DNA of 36,589 nucleotides from Lentzea kentuckyensis. Lineage in GTDB: Bacteria > Actinomycetota > Actinomycetes > Mycobacteriales > Pseudonocardiaceae. The DNA lies in assembly GCF_002150765.1 (NCBI RefSeq), contig NZ_MUYM01000069.1, positions 233-36,821 of the forward strand. Reading direction: 5' to 3'. The notes under the pieces were generated by a model. The model was not told where the DNA came from. It made no database searches and saw only the letters and a list, made by a program, of their open reading frames with translations. The translations under genes and the position numbers were made by a program. Positions 7,156 to 15,416 of the stretch are shown piece by piece (the stretch's first letter is position 1; each line of letters begins with the position of its first letter).

Positions 7156-8418
7156 CTATTTCCGCTCTATCGCCTGCATCGGTTCCAGAATGATCGGCTG
7201 CGCGCGGCGGCCGGTGAGGATGTTCCACGCCCACTGCGTGAGCACCGCGGCGCGGTTGCGCCAGCCGACCAGGAACGCGATGTGCACGACCGCCCAGGCC
7301 GCCTTGCCGATGAGCCCCTTCAGCCGCAGCTTCTTGATGTCCGCGACGGCGTCGCCGGGGGAGATCGTCGCCATCGTGCCGAGGTCGAGGTACCTGAAGG
7401 GCTTGGTTTCGCGGCCGCGCAGGCGTGCCTTGATGACGCGGGCGACGTGGTGGCCCTCCTGGATGGCGGGCTCGGCGATGCCCGGCAGGTCGTTCAGGTT
7501 GACCATGTCGCCGATCGCGTAGACGTCGCGGGCGACCGAGCAGTCCGCGGGATTCACCAGGATCCGGCCCTTGCGGTCCACGTCGGTCTCCGTCGCCTCG
7601 GCGAGCTTGCGCGCCAGCGGCGAGGCCTGCACACCGGCGGCCCAGATGATCGTCCGTGCCTCGACCCGGTCACCGTCCTTGGTGGTGAGGCCCTCCTCGT
7701 CGATCGACTCCACCATGGCGTTCGTCATCACCGTCACGCCGAGCCGCTCCAGCTTCACGCGGGTGTGCTCGCGCAGCGGCGGGGAGAACGGCGGCAGCAC
7801 GTGCGGCACGGCGTCCAGCAGCGTGATCCGGACGTCACGCGGGTCGATCTCCCGGAACTGTCCCTTCAACGCCCTGCGCGCCAGGTCCGCGAGCTGCCCG
7901 GCGAGTTCGACCCCCGTCGGCCCCGCCCCGACGACCGCGAACGACAGCCACTGCTTGGGCTCGTCGGACATCACCGCCGTCTCGAACGCCCGCAACAGCC
8001 TCGAACGCAGGTTCACCGCCTGTTCCAGCGTCTTCATCGGCGGCGCGGACTCGGCCCAGTCGTCGTGCCCGAAGTAGCTGTCCCGCGATCCGGCCGCCAC
8101 CACGAGCGTGTCGTATCCGACGGTCTTCGACGTGCCGTCCGGCAGGTCCACGTGGACCCGTTTGCTCGTCGTGTCGAACCCGGTCACCTCGCCCAGCAAC
8201 ACCCGCGCGTTGCGTTGTTTGCGCAGGATCGCGCGGAACGCCGGCGCGATGTCCCCGGTGGGCAGCAACGCTGTCGCCACCTGGTAGAGCAACGGCTGGA
8301 ACAGATGGTGGTTGGTGCGGTCGATCAACGTGACCTCGACGTCCGCGCGCTTCAACCCGCGCACGACGCCCAGCCCGCCGAACCCGCCACCGACGACGAC
8401 TACCCGGTGCTCACCCAT
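7156..8418 (-). CDS. ndh: Type II NADH dehydrogenase (NDH-2), NAD(P)/FAD-dependent oxidoreductase
   Basis: A 420-residue single-subunit, non-proton-pumping NADH:quinone oxidoreductase of the respiratory chain. It begins at ATG 8418 with the FAD Rossmann motif (VVVVGGGFGGLGVVRGL, about 6-22), then LIDRTNHHLFQPLLYQVA, typical of NDH-2. The NADH Rossmann motif is VVGAGPTGVELAGQLADLA (about 162-180). ATG-like motifs follow (IIWAAGVQASPLA, VYAIGDMVNL). The C-terminal part (GKAAWAVVHIAFLVGWRNRAAVLTQWAWNILTGRR) is the amphipathic membrane-docking region. Family length and all motifs agree. It diverges from the DAO-Rieske gene with 42 bp between starts. The frame remains open far upstream on this strand, but that part is antisense to the oxidoreductase and is not coding. 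Confidence 0.95.
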   Translation of the reverse strand: MGEHRVVVVGGGFGGLGVVRGLKRADVEVTLIDRTNHHLFQPLLYQVATALLPTGDIAPAFRAILRKQRNARVLLGEVTGFDTTSKRVHVDLPDGTSKTVGYDTLVVAAGSRDSYFGHDDWAESAPPMKTLEQAVNLRSRLLRAFETAVMSDEPKQWLSFAVVGAGPTGVELAGQLADLARRALKGQFREIDPRDVRITLLDAVPHVLPPFSPPLREHTRVKLERLGVTVMTNAMVESIDEEGLTTKDGDRVEARTIIWAAGVQASPLARKLAEATETDVDRKGRILVNPADCSVARDVYAIGDMVNLNDLPGIAEPAIQEGHHVARVIKARLRGRETKPFRYLDLGTMATISPGDAVADIKKLRLKGLIGKAAWAVVHIAFLVGWRNRAAVLTQWAWNILTGRRAQPIILEPMQAIERK

Positions 8419-8427
8419 GCCCGCCGC

Positions 8428-8456
8428 ATACCCATTCCGGACGCCGGGTATCCGGC
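8428..8456. promoter_or_regulatory. Overlapping inverted repeats in the divergent ndh / oxidoreductase promoter
   Basis: In the 42-bp gap between the divergent starts, ATACCC (8428-8433) and GGGTAT (8446-8451) form a 6-12-6 inverted repeat. It overlaps GCCGG-gtat-CCGGC (8443-8456). They may be a shared operator; the regulator is unknown. Confidence 0.4.
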
Positions 8457-8460
8457 CGCC

Positions 8461-9939
8461 ATGACCACCACGGCCGATCAGTCGCTCTGGCTCTCCGCGC
8501 TGCCCGCGACGCCGCGCCCACCCCTGACCGGCGCGCACACGTTCGACGTGGCGGTGGTGGGCGGCGGCATCACCGGTCTCACCACCGCGTTGCTGCTCAA
8601 GCGCCGCGGCCTGCGGGTCGTCGTGCTGGAGGCCGACCGCGTGGCCTCGGGCGTGTCCGGCAACAACACCGCCAAGGTGACCGCTCTCCAGTCGACCGTG
8701 TACTCCCAGATCCGCCGCACCCACGGCCTGGCCGCCGCCACCGACTACGCCACCGCCTCCGTGTCCGCCGTCGCCCAGGTAGCCGACCTGGTCAGGACCG
8801 AGAACATCGCCTGCGACCTGCGCCGCGGCCCGGCCGTCACCTACGCCTACACCGAGTCCGAGGTCGGCGACGTCGACCACGAGCTGATCGCGGCCCGCCA
8901 GGTCGGCCTGCCGGTGCGGGCGAGCACCGACGTCGACCTGCCCTTCGAGGTGCACGCGGCCGTCCGCCTGGACGACCAGATCGCGCTGCACCCGGTCAAG
9001 TACCTGCTCGGCCTCGCCGCGGCGATCGAGGGCAACGGCTGCGCGGTCCACGAACACAGCCGCGTGCTGGACGTGACCGGCAACCGGGTGTCCACACAGG
9101 ACGGTCAGGTCGAGGCCGCGAAGATCGTGATCGCCACCCACTTCCCCACCCTGGATCGCGGCCTCTACTTCGCCCGCATGGAACTGACCCGCGCCTACTG
9201 CGTCGCCGCCCGCGTCGCCGAGCCGCCCACCGCGCTGGCGATCAGCACCGGCAGCCCGTCCTGGTCCGTCTCCGCCCACGAGGACAAGCTGATCCTCGCC
9301 GGGCAGAGCCACCCGACCGGCAAGTCCGCCGTGGAACCGTTCCGCCGCCTGGAGGACTTCGCCCGCAGGCACTGGCAGGTGCGGGAGATCACCCACCGCT
9401 GGTCCGCCCAGGACCCCACGGCCTACGACCACCTGCCGATGATCGGGAGCTACACCCCGGGCAACACCGCCCTGTTCACCGCCACCGGCTACATGAAGTG
9501 GGGCCTGACCAGCGGCACGTTCGCCGCCTCGCTGCTGGCCGACCTGGTCACCGACAAGCCGAACGACCTCGCCGACCGCTTTAGCCCGCACCGCTTCTCG
9601 CTGAAGTCCCTGCCGGAGCTGGTGAGGAAGAACGCCGAGGTCGCGGCGGAGTTCGTCGGCGACCGCGTGGTGCCGGCCGACGCCACCTCCAGCGAGAACC
9701 TGCCGCGCGACCACGCCCACGTGATCCGCGACGGCCTGGGCAAGACCGGCGTCTACCGCGACGCGGACGGCCAGCTGCACGCCGTGTCGCTGCGCTGCAC
9801 GCACCTCGGCTGCCTGGTGCGGTTCAACGCGGCCGAACGCAGCTGGGACTGCCCGTGCCACGGCTCGCGCTTCGACGTGGACGGCGAAGTGCTGGAGGGG
9901 CCTGCCACCAAGCCCCTGCCCCGCCGCGAACCGCGCTAG
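8461..9939 (+). CDS. FAD-dependent oxidoreductase (DAO family) with C-terminal Rieske [2Fe-2S] domain
   Basis: A 492-residue soluble two-domain protein. Residues about 28-385 are a DAO-type FAD domain (DVAVVGGGITGLTTALLLKRRG at about 29-50; VVLEADRVASGVSGNNTAKVTALQ; C-terminal FAD motif LFTATGYMKWGLTSGTFAASLLADL). Residues about 405-492 are a Rieske domain with box I C446-T-H448-L-G-C451 and box II C464-P-C466-H467, the pattern with two extra disulfide cysteines seen in bc1-type centres. Homologues with this arrangement are annotated as Rieske-containing glycine/D-amino-acid oxidases; the substrate is not established. It diverges from NDH-2, which could mean shared control by redox state. ATG 8461 is the first start of the frame after the intergenic repeats; the ribosome site is weak. 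Confidence 0.93.
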   Translation: MTTTADQSLWLSALPATPRPPLTGAHTFDVAVVGGGITGLTTALLLKRRGLRVVVLEADRVASGVSGNNTAKVTALQSTVYSQIRRTHGLAAATDYATASVSAVAQVADLVRTENIACDLRRGPAVTYAYTESEVGDVDHELIAARQVGLPVRASTDVDLPFEVHAAVRLDDQIALHPVKYLLGLAAAIEGNGCAVHEHSRVLDVTGNRVSTQDGQVEAAKIVIATHFPTLDRGLYFARMELTRAYCVAARVAEPPTALAISTGSPSWSVSAHEDKLILAGQSHPTGKSAVEPFRRLEDFARRHWQVREITHRWSAQDPTAYDHLPMIGSYTPGNTALFTATGYMKWGLTSGTFAASLLADLVTDKPNDLADRFSPHRFSLKSLPELVRKNAEVAAEFVGDRVVPADATSSENLPRDHAHVIRDGLGKTGVYRDADGQLHAVSLRCTHLGCLVRFNAAERSWDCPCHGSRFDVDGEVLEGPATKPLPRREPR

Positions 9940-9947
9940 TGCCGCTG

Positions 9948-10000
9948 ACCATGAACGGCGCTTTTGTGGACCTGGGGTCCACAAAAGCGCCGTTCATGGT
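9948..10000. repeat. 25-bp-arm perfect hairpin between convergent genes
   Basis: Arms 9948-9972 and 9976-10000 are exact reverse complements over 25 bp (ends ACCATGAACGGCGC..., centre TTTTGTGGACC) with a 3-nt TGG loop. It begins 8 bp after the stop of the oxidoreductase and ends at the base adjoining the stop of the opposite gene (10001). It can end transcription from both sides, but its length, perfect match and similarity of design to 31206-31260 (25-bp arms, core ACCTGrGGT) suggest a dispersed intergenic element. Confidence 0.85.
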
Positions 10001-12022
10001 TTAGCTCTTGGTCACCAACGTCAACACGTCGTACTTCGCGACCGATTCGCCCTTCTGGTTCGTCACGTCCGCGTCCCAGCGCACCTCGCCGTACTCCTGG
10101 TCCTCGCGCGGCGTGATCTGCTTGGCCGTCAGGGTCACGGTCAACTGGTCACCGGGGAACGTGGGCGTGACGAACCGCAGGTTCTCCAGCCCGTAGTTGG
10201 CCAGCACCGGCCCGGGCTCCGGCGACACGAACAGGCCCGCCGCGAAGGACACCACCAGGTAGCCGTGCGCGACGCGGCCGCCGAAGAACGGGTTCGCCGT
10301 CGCGGCTTCCTCGTCCATGTGCGCGTAGAAGGTGTCGCCGGTGAACGTCGCGAAGTGCTCGATGTCCTCCAGCGTCACCTCGCGCGGCCCGGCCACGACG
10401 GTGTCGCCCAGCCGGAGCTCGGCCAGCGTCTTGCGGAACGGGTGCACCGTGCCCTCGTTGCGCGGCGCGCCGGCGACCCAGCGGTTCGTGACCGCCGCCA
10501 ACGCCTTCGGGCTGCCCTGCACGGCCGTGCGCTGCATGTGGTGCAGCACGCCGCGCATGCCACCCATCTCCTCGCCACCGCCCGCCCGGCCAGGTCCGCC
10601 GTGCACCAGCATCGGCAACGGCGACCCGTGCCCGGTCGACTCACCGGCGTCGTCGCGGTCCAGCACCAGCAACCGGCCGTGCCACGGCGCCACGCCGATC
10701 ACCACGTCGCGCACGAAGTCGGTGTCCGCCGAGACGATCGAGCCGACCAGCGAACCGGAACCCCTCGCCGCCAACTCGACGGCGTCGTCCACCGACGAGT
10801 ACGGCATCAGCGTCGACACCGGGCCGAACGCCTCGACCTCGTGCGGCTGCACGGCGTCGGCGGCGGCGCGCAGCAGCATCGGTGACATGAACGCACCGCG
10901 CTCGGCATCAGCGTCCACAAGGGACAGCGCGCCGTCGCCGTAGACGACGGAGGCGTTCTCCTGCAACGCCTTCAGCGACCGCCGGACCTCCTCGCGCTGC
11001 TCCAGCCCGGCCAGCGCGCCCATCTTCACGGACTTGTCCGCGGGGTTGCCGATCACGACCTCGGCCAACTTCGCCGCCGTCGCCTCCGCCACCGCGTCCA
11101 TCAACGACTCCGGCACCAGCGCACGCCGGATCGCGGTGCACTTCTGGCCGGCCTTGGTGGTCATCTCGGCGACCAGCTGGCCGACGAACAGGTCGAACTC
11201 CGGCGTCCCCGCGACGGCGTCCGGCCCCAGGATCGAGCAGTTCAGCGAGTCGGCCTCGGCGTTGAACCGCACCGAGGACCTGATCACGGCCTGGTGCGTG
11301 CGCAGGTGCTGGGCCGTGGAGGCGGACCCGGTGAACCCGACCAGGTCCTGCGGCGTCAGGTGGTCCAGCAGATCCCCGGCCGACCCGCAGACCAGCTGCA
11401 ACGACCCCTCCGGCAGCAGCCCGGACGCGAGCATCAGCTCGACCATCTTCTCGGTCACGTACGCCGTCTGGGACGCGGGCTTGATCAACGACGGCACCCC
11501 GGCGATGAACGCCGGCGCGAACTTCTCCAGCGGACCCCACATGGGGAAGTTGAACGCGTTGATCTGCACCGCGACACCGCGCAACGGCGTGCAGATGTGC
11601 TGACCGACGAACGTGCCACCACGCCCCAACGGCTCCAACGCCCCGTCGACGTACACCTTGTCGTTCGGCAGCTCGCGCTTGGCCTTCGACGCGTAGCCGA
11701 GCAGCACGCCGAAGCCGCCGTCGATGTCGATCCACGAGTCGGATTTCGTCGCACCCGTACGTGCGGACAGCGCGTACAGCTCGGCCTTGTGCTCCTTCAG
11801 GTACAACCCGAGAGCCTTCAGCAACTGCGCCCGCTGGTGGAACGTGAGCTCACGCAACGCGGGACCGCCCACCGAACGGCCGTACGCCAGCGCCGCACCC
11901 ATGTCGACACCCGCGGACGAGATCCGGGCGATCTCCTCGCCCGTCACGGCGTCGTGCAACGGCGCGCCCTCAGCCGTTGGCGTGTGCCATCCACCCGACA
12001 CGTAGCTGCGCAGCAAGCTCAT
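10001..12022 (-). CDS. paaZ: Bifunctional oxepin-CoA hydrolase / aldehyde dehydrogenase PaaZ
   Basis: A 673-residue cytoplasmic fusion enzyme of phenylacetate degradation. It hydrolyses the oxepin-CoA ring (MaoC-type hydratase domain) and oxidises the resulting semialdehyde to 3-oxo-5,6-dehydrosuberyl-CoA (ALDH domain). The ALDH domain (1 to about 520) has the catalytic E256 (FNAEADSLN) and C295 (TTKAGQKCTAIRR), which take the same numbers as in the E. coli enzyme. The C-terminal R-hydratase domain (about 535-673) has TGDTFYAHMDEEAA with D563 and H568. Start ATG 12022 has GGAAGGG upstream; length matches the family (about 680). No other paa gene is in the window, so it is either an orphan supplying a distant paa cluster or used for another ring-opened CoA ester. 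Confidence 0.95.
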   Translation of the reverse strand: MSLLRSYVSGGWHTPTAEGAPLHDAVTGEEIARISSAGVDMGAALAYGRSVGGPALRELTFHQRAQLLKALGLYLKEHKAELYALSARTGATKSDSWIDIDGGFGVLLGYASKAKRELPNDKVYVDGALEPLGRGGTFVGQHICTPLRGVAVQINAFNFPMWGPLEKFAPAFIAGVPSLIKPASQTAYVTEKMVELMLASGLLPEGSLQLVCGSAGDLLDHLTPQDLVGFTGSASTAQHLRTHQAVIRSSVRFNAEADSLNCSILGPDAVAGTPEFDLFVGQLVAEMTTKAGQKCTAIRRALVPESLMDAVAEATAAKLAEVVIGNPADKSVKMGALAGLEQREEVRRSLKALQENASVVYGDGALSLVDADAERGAFMSPMLLRAAADAVQPHEVEAFGPVSTLMPYSSVDDAVELAARGSGSLVGSIVSADTDFVRDVVIGVAPWHGRLLVLDRDDAGESTGHGSPLPMLVHGGPGRAGGGEEMGGMRGVLHHMQRTAVQGSPKALAAVTNRWVAGAPRNEGTVHPFRKTLAELRLGDTVVAGPREVTLEDIEHFATFTGDTFYAHMDEEAATANPFFGGRVAHGYLVVSFAAGLFVSPEPGPVLANYGLENLRFVTPTFPGDQLTVTLTAKQITPREDQEYGEVRWDADVTNQKGESVAKYDVLTLVTKS

Positions 12023-12104
12023 CGAGCCAACCCTTCCCATGCTGGGCCGGCGGGGTCCACGCCGACCTCGTTCCCGCACGGTAGCAGTGGATAGGATGAT
12101 CACC

Positions 12105-12830
12105 ATGAAGCTCGGCGCCGCCATTCCGGTCCTCAACGAATGGCGGTTCCTCCCCGCCGTGGCCGGCCAGTTGCTCAAGGTCGTCGACCGCCTGGTGGTC
12201 CTGCGCGGCACCCGCGCCCAGTCCGGTGCGCCCGCCACGCTCACGCCGGTCCCGCCGCTGGATCCCCGCATCGAGGTGATCGAGGCGGAGTGGCACAGCG
12301 AGCAGGACACGCGCAACGCGGGGCTCGACGCGCTGGACGACTGCGAGTGGGTGTTCTGCCTGGACTCGGACGAGATCCTGCTGGACGACGACCTGCACGC
12401 ACTGGTGGAGCTCTGCCACCGCGACGAGCACCGCGCGCTCTCGGTCCGGCTGAAGACGTACTGGAAGACGATCGAGCACCGCGTCGAGCCGCCGGAGCGG
12501 CTGACCGCGTCGATCGGCGTCCGCAGGGGAGCGCGCTTCACGAAAACGCGGTACGTCGACGCCGAACCACACCTCACCGACATCTGGCTGCGGCACCTGT
12601 CCTACGTGCGCACGGACGCCGAGCTGCGGGAGAAGCTGCGGCTGTTCGGGCACGCCCACGAGATCGTCCCGGACTGGTACGACGAGGTGTGGCTCGGCTG
12701 GGACGCCGACCACGACCTGACCGACCTGCACCCGACCCACCCGCCCGCCTACCAGCGGATCGTCCACGAGCCCGACCCCGAGCTGCGCCGGGTTCTCGAA
12801 GCCCACGGCGTCGACGGGCTCAGGGGCTGA
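12105..12830 (+). CDS. Small glycosyltransferase family 2-like protein
   Basis: A 241-residue cytoplasmic protein. It opens with KLGAAIPVLNEWRFLPAVAGQLLKVVDRLVVLRG, the nucleotide-sugar-binding start of GT-A glycosyltransferases, and has a DxD-like motif in CLDSDEILLDDDL (about 86-98). The remainder is charged, with histidines (DWYDEVWLGWDADHDLTDLHPTHPPAY). It is short for the family and has no membrane segment. I choose ATG 12105; an in-frame ATG at 12096 is possible. A -10-like TAGGAT (12092-12097) sits 7 nt before ATG 12105, so a leaderless transcript is likely. The gene diverges from paaZ (82 bp apart). Substrate unknown. Confidence 0.75.
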   Translation: MKLGAAIPVLNEWRFLPAVAGQLLKVVDRLVVLRGTRAQSGAPATLTPVPPLDPRIEVIEAEWHSEQDTRNAGLDALDDCEWVFCLDSDEILLDDDLHALVELCHRDEHRALSVRLKTYWKTIEHRVEPPERLTASIGVRRGARFTKTRYVDAEPHLTDIWLRHLSYVRTDAELREKLRLFGHAHEIVPDWYDEVWLGWDADHDLTDLHPTHPPAYQRIVHEPDPELRRVLEAHGVDGLRG

Positions 12831-12954
12831 CCAGGCCGGCCAACGTGCCCCGATCAGCCGATTCAAGATCCATCCTAGGTTTGTCCTGGGCGTGTGCCCC
12901 ACTGTTGCCGACGTCAGAGGGGCAACCCGAACAAACCTGTTATGGGGGCACTAC

Positions 12955-13296
12955 GTGAAGTCTCGCAACATCGTCATGGCGATGGTCGGCGCCGGTCTCG
13001 CGCTGGGCGCGTTGGCCGCACCGGCCGCGTCCGCCGACACGCACCGTTTGTCGGCGCCCTGCGCGTCGCCCAGCGGCAAAGACATCAACATCTCGTGGGG
13101 CGACGGCCACCAGAGCGTCACCGTGTACTACAACAACCACTGCAACCAGGCGCGGGCGATCGAGCTCACCTACAGCGGCGTCGGCGGCATTCCCGTCGTC
13201 GACTGCTTCGTCGCTCCGGCGAAGAAGAAGGACAGCAAGGTGATGCCCACCGCCAACCCGCGCTCCGTGAAGATCACGTCCCGCGGCCGCTGCTGA
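12955..13296 (+). CDS. Small secreted four-cysteine protein
   Basis: A 113-residue exported protein. GTG 12955 follows GGGGG (12944-12948) at 6-nt spacing. The Sec signal is MKSRNIVMAMVGAGLALGALAAPAASA (cleavage near residue 27). The mature part of about 85 residues has four cysteines (SAPC, NNHC, VDC, final RGRC), suggesting two disulfides, a basic patch (PAKKKDSK), and an Asn/Tyr-rich centre (SVTVYYNNHCNQ). No family recognised. It forms a single-gene unit closed by the hairpin at 13309. Secreted protein, function unknown. Confidence 0.85.
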   Translation: MKSRNIVMAMVGAGLALGALAAPAASADTHRLSAPCASPSGKDINISWGDGHQSVTVYYNNHCNQARAIELTYSGVGGIPVVDCFVAPAKKKDSKVMPTANPRSVKITSRGRC

Positions 13297-13308
13297 CCCT
13301 GACGGTGT

Positions 13309-13335
13309 GCTCGCCCGGGGTTGTCCCGGGCGAGC
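13309..13335 (+). terminator. Hairpin terminator
   Basis: Arms GCTCGCCCGGG (13309-13319) and CCCGGGCGAGC (13325-13335) pair perfectly over 11 bp with a 5-nt loop, 12 bp after the secreted-protein stop. Confidence 0.8.
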
Positions 13336-13390
13336 GCCCCGTTTCGCGGAGGCTTGCCTGATCGTCCCACCGCCGGGGAGCATCGACCGC

Positions 13391-14254
13391 GTGGACGAAC
13401 TGCGCGCGTTGCTCGCCAAGCACGCCCGGCCGGACCTGACCACGCCGATCGAGGACGTCCTGGTCTCGCGGACCGCTCTCGGCGGCCCGCCGACGCCGAG
13501 CATGACCGGCACGATCCTCGCGTTCGTCGCCCAGGGCCGCAAACGCATCGCGTTGGGCGACCGCGTGCACGACTACCGCGCCGGCCAGTACCTGGTGGCG
13601 TCGATCGACCTGCCGATCACCGGCAGTTACGTGGACATCAGCCCGTCCGAACCCGCGCTCGGCATCGGCCTGGTGCTGCGCCCGGAGGCGGTGGCCGGCC
13701 TGCTGCTGGGCAACGACGTCCCCGCCACGCCCGGCACCCCGGAGGGCCTCGCCGTCAGTGACGCCACCCCGGAGCTGCTCGACGCCGTGACCAGGCTCGC
13801 GCGGCTGCTGGACCGGCCGCGCGACGCCCGCGCGCTCGCGCCGTTGGTCAAGCAGGAGATCCTCTGGCGGGTGATGACCGGCGAACAGGGCGCCGCGGTC
13901 CGCCAGCTCGGGTCGCGGGACAGCAGCCTCAGCCACATCGCCAGGGCGGTGAGGTGGATCCGCGAGAACTTCGCCGAGTCGTTCAAGGTCGAGAACGTCG
14001 CGCGGATCGCGGGCATGAGCGAGTCGGCGTTCTACCGCAACTTCCAGGCCGTCACGGCGATGAGCCCGATCCAGTTCCAGAAGCAGATCCGGTTGCAGGA
14101 GGCCAGGTTGCTGCTCGCCACCAACCGGGACGTGACCACGGTCAGCCACCGGGTCGGCTACGACAGCCCGTCGCAGTTCAGCCGCGAGTACCGGCGTCAG
14201 TTCGGCGCGCCGCCCAGCCGCGACGCGCTGCTCAGGCCGGAACCTGCTCTCTGA
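13391..14254 (+). CDS. AraC-family transcriptional regulator (AraC_N type)
   Basis: A 287-residue DNA-binding protein. The N-terminal cupin-like sensor (about 5-150; DLTTPIEDVLVSRTALGGPPTPSMTGTILAFVAQGRKRIALGD) is the AraC_N type. The C-terminal double helix-turn-helix runs about 180-282 (AVRWIRENFAESFKVENVARIAGMSESAFYRNFQAVTAMSPIQFQKQIRLQEARLLL ... GYDSPSQFSREYRRQFG). I choose GTG 13391 because GGGGAG lies 10 nt upstream; the frame is open further back but has no better start. AraC_N regulators are often next to SDR or reductase genes, and an SDR-membrane protein operon lies on the opposite strand just downstream. The 3' end overlaps the convergent membrane protein gene by 23 bp. Confidence 0.92.
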   Translation: MDELRALLAKHARPDLTTPIEDVLVSRTALGGPPTPSMTGTILAFVAQGRKRIALGDRVHDYRAGQYLVASIDLPITGSYVDISPSEPALGIGLVLRPEAVAGLLLGNDVPATPGTPEGLAVSDATPELLDAVTRLARLLDRPRDARALAPLVKQEILWRVMTGEQGAAVRQLGSRDSSLSHIARAVRWIRENFAESFKVENVARIAGMSESAFYRNFQAVTAMSPIQFQKQIRLQEARLLLATNRDVTTVSHRVGYDSPSQFSREYRRQFGAPPSRDALLRPEPAL

Positions 14255-15413
14255 CCTTCAGGTACACCGCGCGCACTTCCAGCGTCCGCTCGACCTTCTC
14301 CAGCACCGGCGCGAAGAACTGGCGCCGGTGCTCGGCGTCGCTCATCGAGATCACCGAGAAGTACATGCTGCCGAACGCCGCGAACAACGTGGCGTTGCGC
14401 AACATCGCCGACGGGACACCGGGAATGATCGACATGACCGGCTCCGCTGCGATCCACTGCGCGGCGATCGCCGGCGTCACCACGATCAGGCCGAGCACCA
14501 CGAAGAACGCGTACAGCCCGAGCCCGACCACCGCCGCCTGCAGGAGCTGCCGGATCGCGAGCATGACCAGCAGGTTGCGCTGCTGACGCGGGTTCAACCG
14601 CTTGGGCGGCAACGGTTCGGTGATCTCCACCCCGGACAGCGGCGTGCCCTGGCACGCGACGGTCAGGATCTCCGGCCGCAGGTCCTGCTCGACCCGGCCG
14701 ATCTCGTCGCGCAGGCGGGCGGCCGCGGCCAGCACGGTGATCGCCGCGAACAGCAGCACGACCAGGCTGACCCGCGGCCACCGCAGCTGGTTCATCGCCT
14801 GCCACAGCTCACCGGTGAAGAACAGGAACAGCGTCACGAACAGCATCGGCGGCAACGCCCGGCCGAGCAGGTGCACGCTGTTGCGCAGGTCGGCGAGCAC
14901 GTGCCGGATCCCGGCCTTCAGCAACGCGCCCAGGCCGTAGGTGGTGGCCAGCATGGTCGCCACGAAGGCCAGGCCGAAGAAGGTGACGAACCACAGCGGG
15001 ACGACCCACCAGTCGAAGTCAGGCCCCTCGGCTCCGGGCGTGATGATCTCGTCGTTGGCCACGTACTGCAGCAACGGCACGATCACAGGCATCGCCGCGT
15101 ACACGACCAACAGCACGCCGGTCGTCTGCCGCGAAAAGCTCGGCAGTCGCCGCACGAACGACGAGAGCAGGATCCACGCGGACACCATCACCGCGACGAT
15201 CACCCCGAGCAGCACCCACTTCGACAGCCCGGTGGACCGCAGCAGCACGAGCCAGGCGAGACTGCCGACCGCCACGAACGTCAGCGCGGGCAGCATCCGC
15301 GGCAACACGTGCGACCGGAAGCCGTACCCCTCGATCATGGTCGGCGCGCCCTGCTGGACGAACCACTGCTCGGTCCGCCGCACCTCCGTCGAGGATTCCA
15401 CGGCGTGGATCAT
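14232..15413 (-). CDS. Multi-pass membrane protein of unknown function
   Basis: A 393-residue integral membrane protein with about seven hydrophobic segments (near 40-58, 66-86, 98-118, 136-160, 190-206, 213-232 and 290-320). Between the sixth and seventh is a cytoplasm-like charged loop (RLRDEIGRVEQDLRPEILTVACQGTPLSGVEITEPLPPKRLNPRQQRN). The C-terminus is charged (SDAEHRRQFFAPVLEKVERTLEVRAVYLKVREQ). No transporter motif is recognised. ATG 15413 lies 3 bp after the SDR stop, so it is translated with that operon. Its tail overlaps the AraC gene by 23 bp on the opposite strand. A role linked to the fatty-acid/SDR operon is inference. Confidence 0.85.
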   Translation of the reverse strand: MIHAVESSTEVRRTEQWFVQQGAPTMIEGYGFRSHVLPRMLPALTFVAVGSLAWLVLLRSTGLSKWVLLGVIVAVMVSAWILLSSFVRRLPSFSRQTTGVLLVVYAAMPVIVPLLQYVANDEIITPGAEGPDFDWWVVPLWFVTFFGLAFVATMLATTYGLGALLKAGIRHVLADLRNSVHLLGRALPPMLFVTLFLFFTGELWQAMNQLRWPRVSLVVLLFAAITVLAAAARLRDEIGRVEQDLRPEILTVACQGTPLSGVEITEPLPPKRLNPRQQRNLLVMLAIRQLLQAAVVGLGLYAFFVVLGLIVVTPAIAAQWIAAEPVMSIIPGVPSAMLRNATLFAAFGSMYFSVISMSDAEHRRQFFAPVLEKVERTLEVRAVYLKVREQVPA

Positions 15414-15416
15414 GCC

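Noticed and set aside
6925..8460. Long plus-strand open frame upstream of the DAO-Rieske gene
   Set aside because: It is antisense to the ferritin-like/SRPBCC and NDH-2 genes, has Arg/His/Pro-rich composition and no motifs; only the part from ATG 8461 is coding.
8419..9984. Minus-strand open frame extending the NDH-2 gene upstream
   Set aside because: It is antisense to the DAO-Rieske gene and is Gly/Val/Ala-rich; the NDH-2 N-terminus clearly starts at 8418.
12023..12583. Minus-strand upstream extension of paaZ
   Set aside because: Overlaps the glycosyltransferase-like gene in antisense and precedes a well-placed ribosome site and start at 12022.
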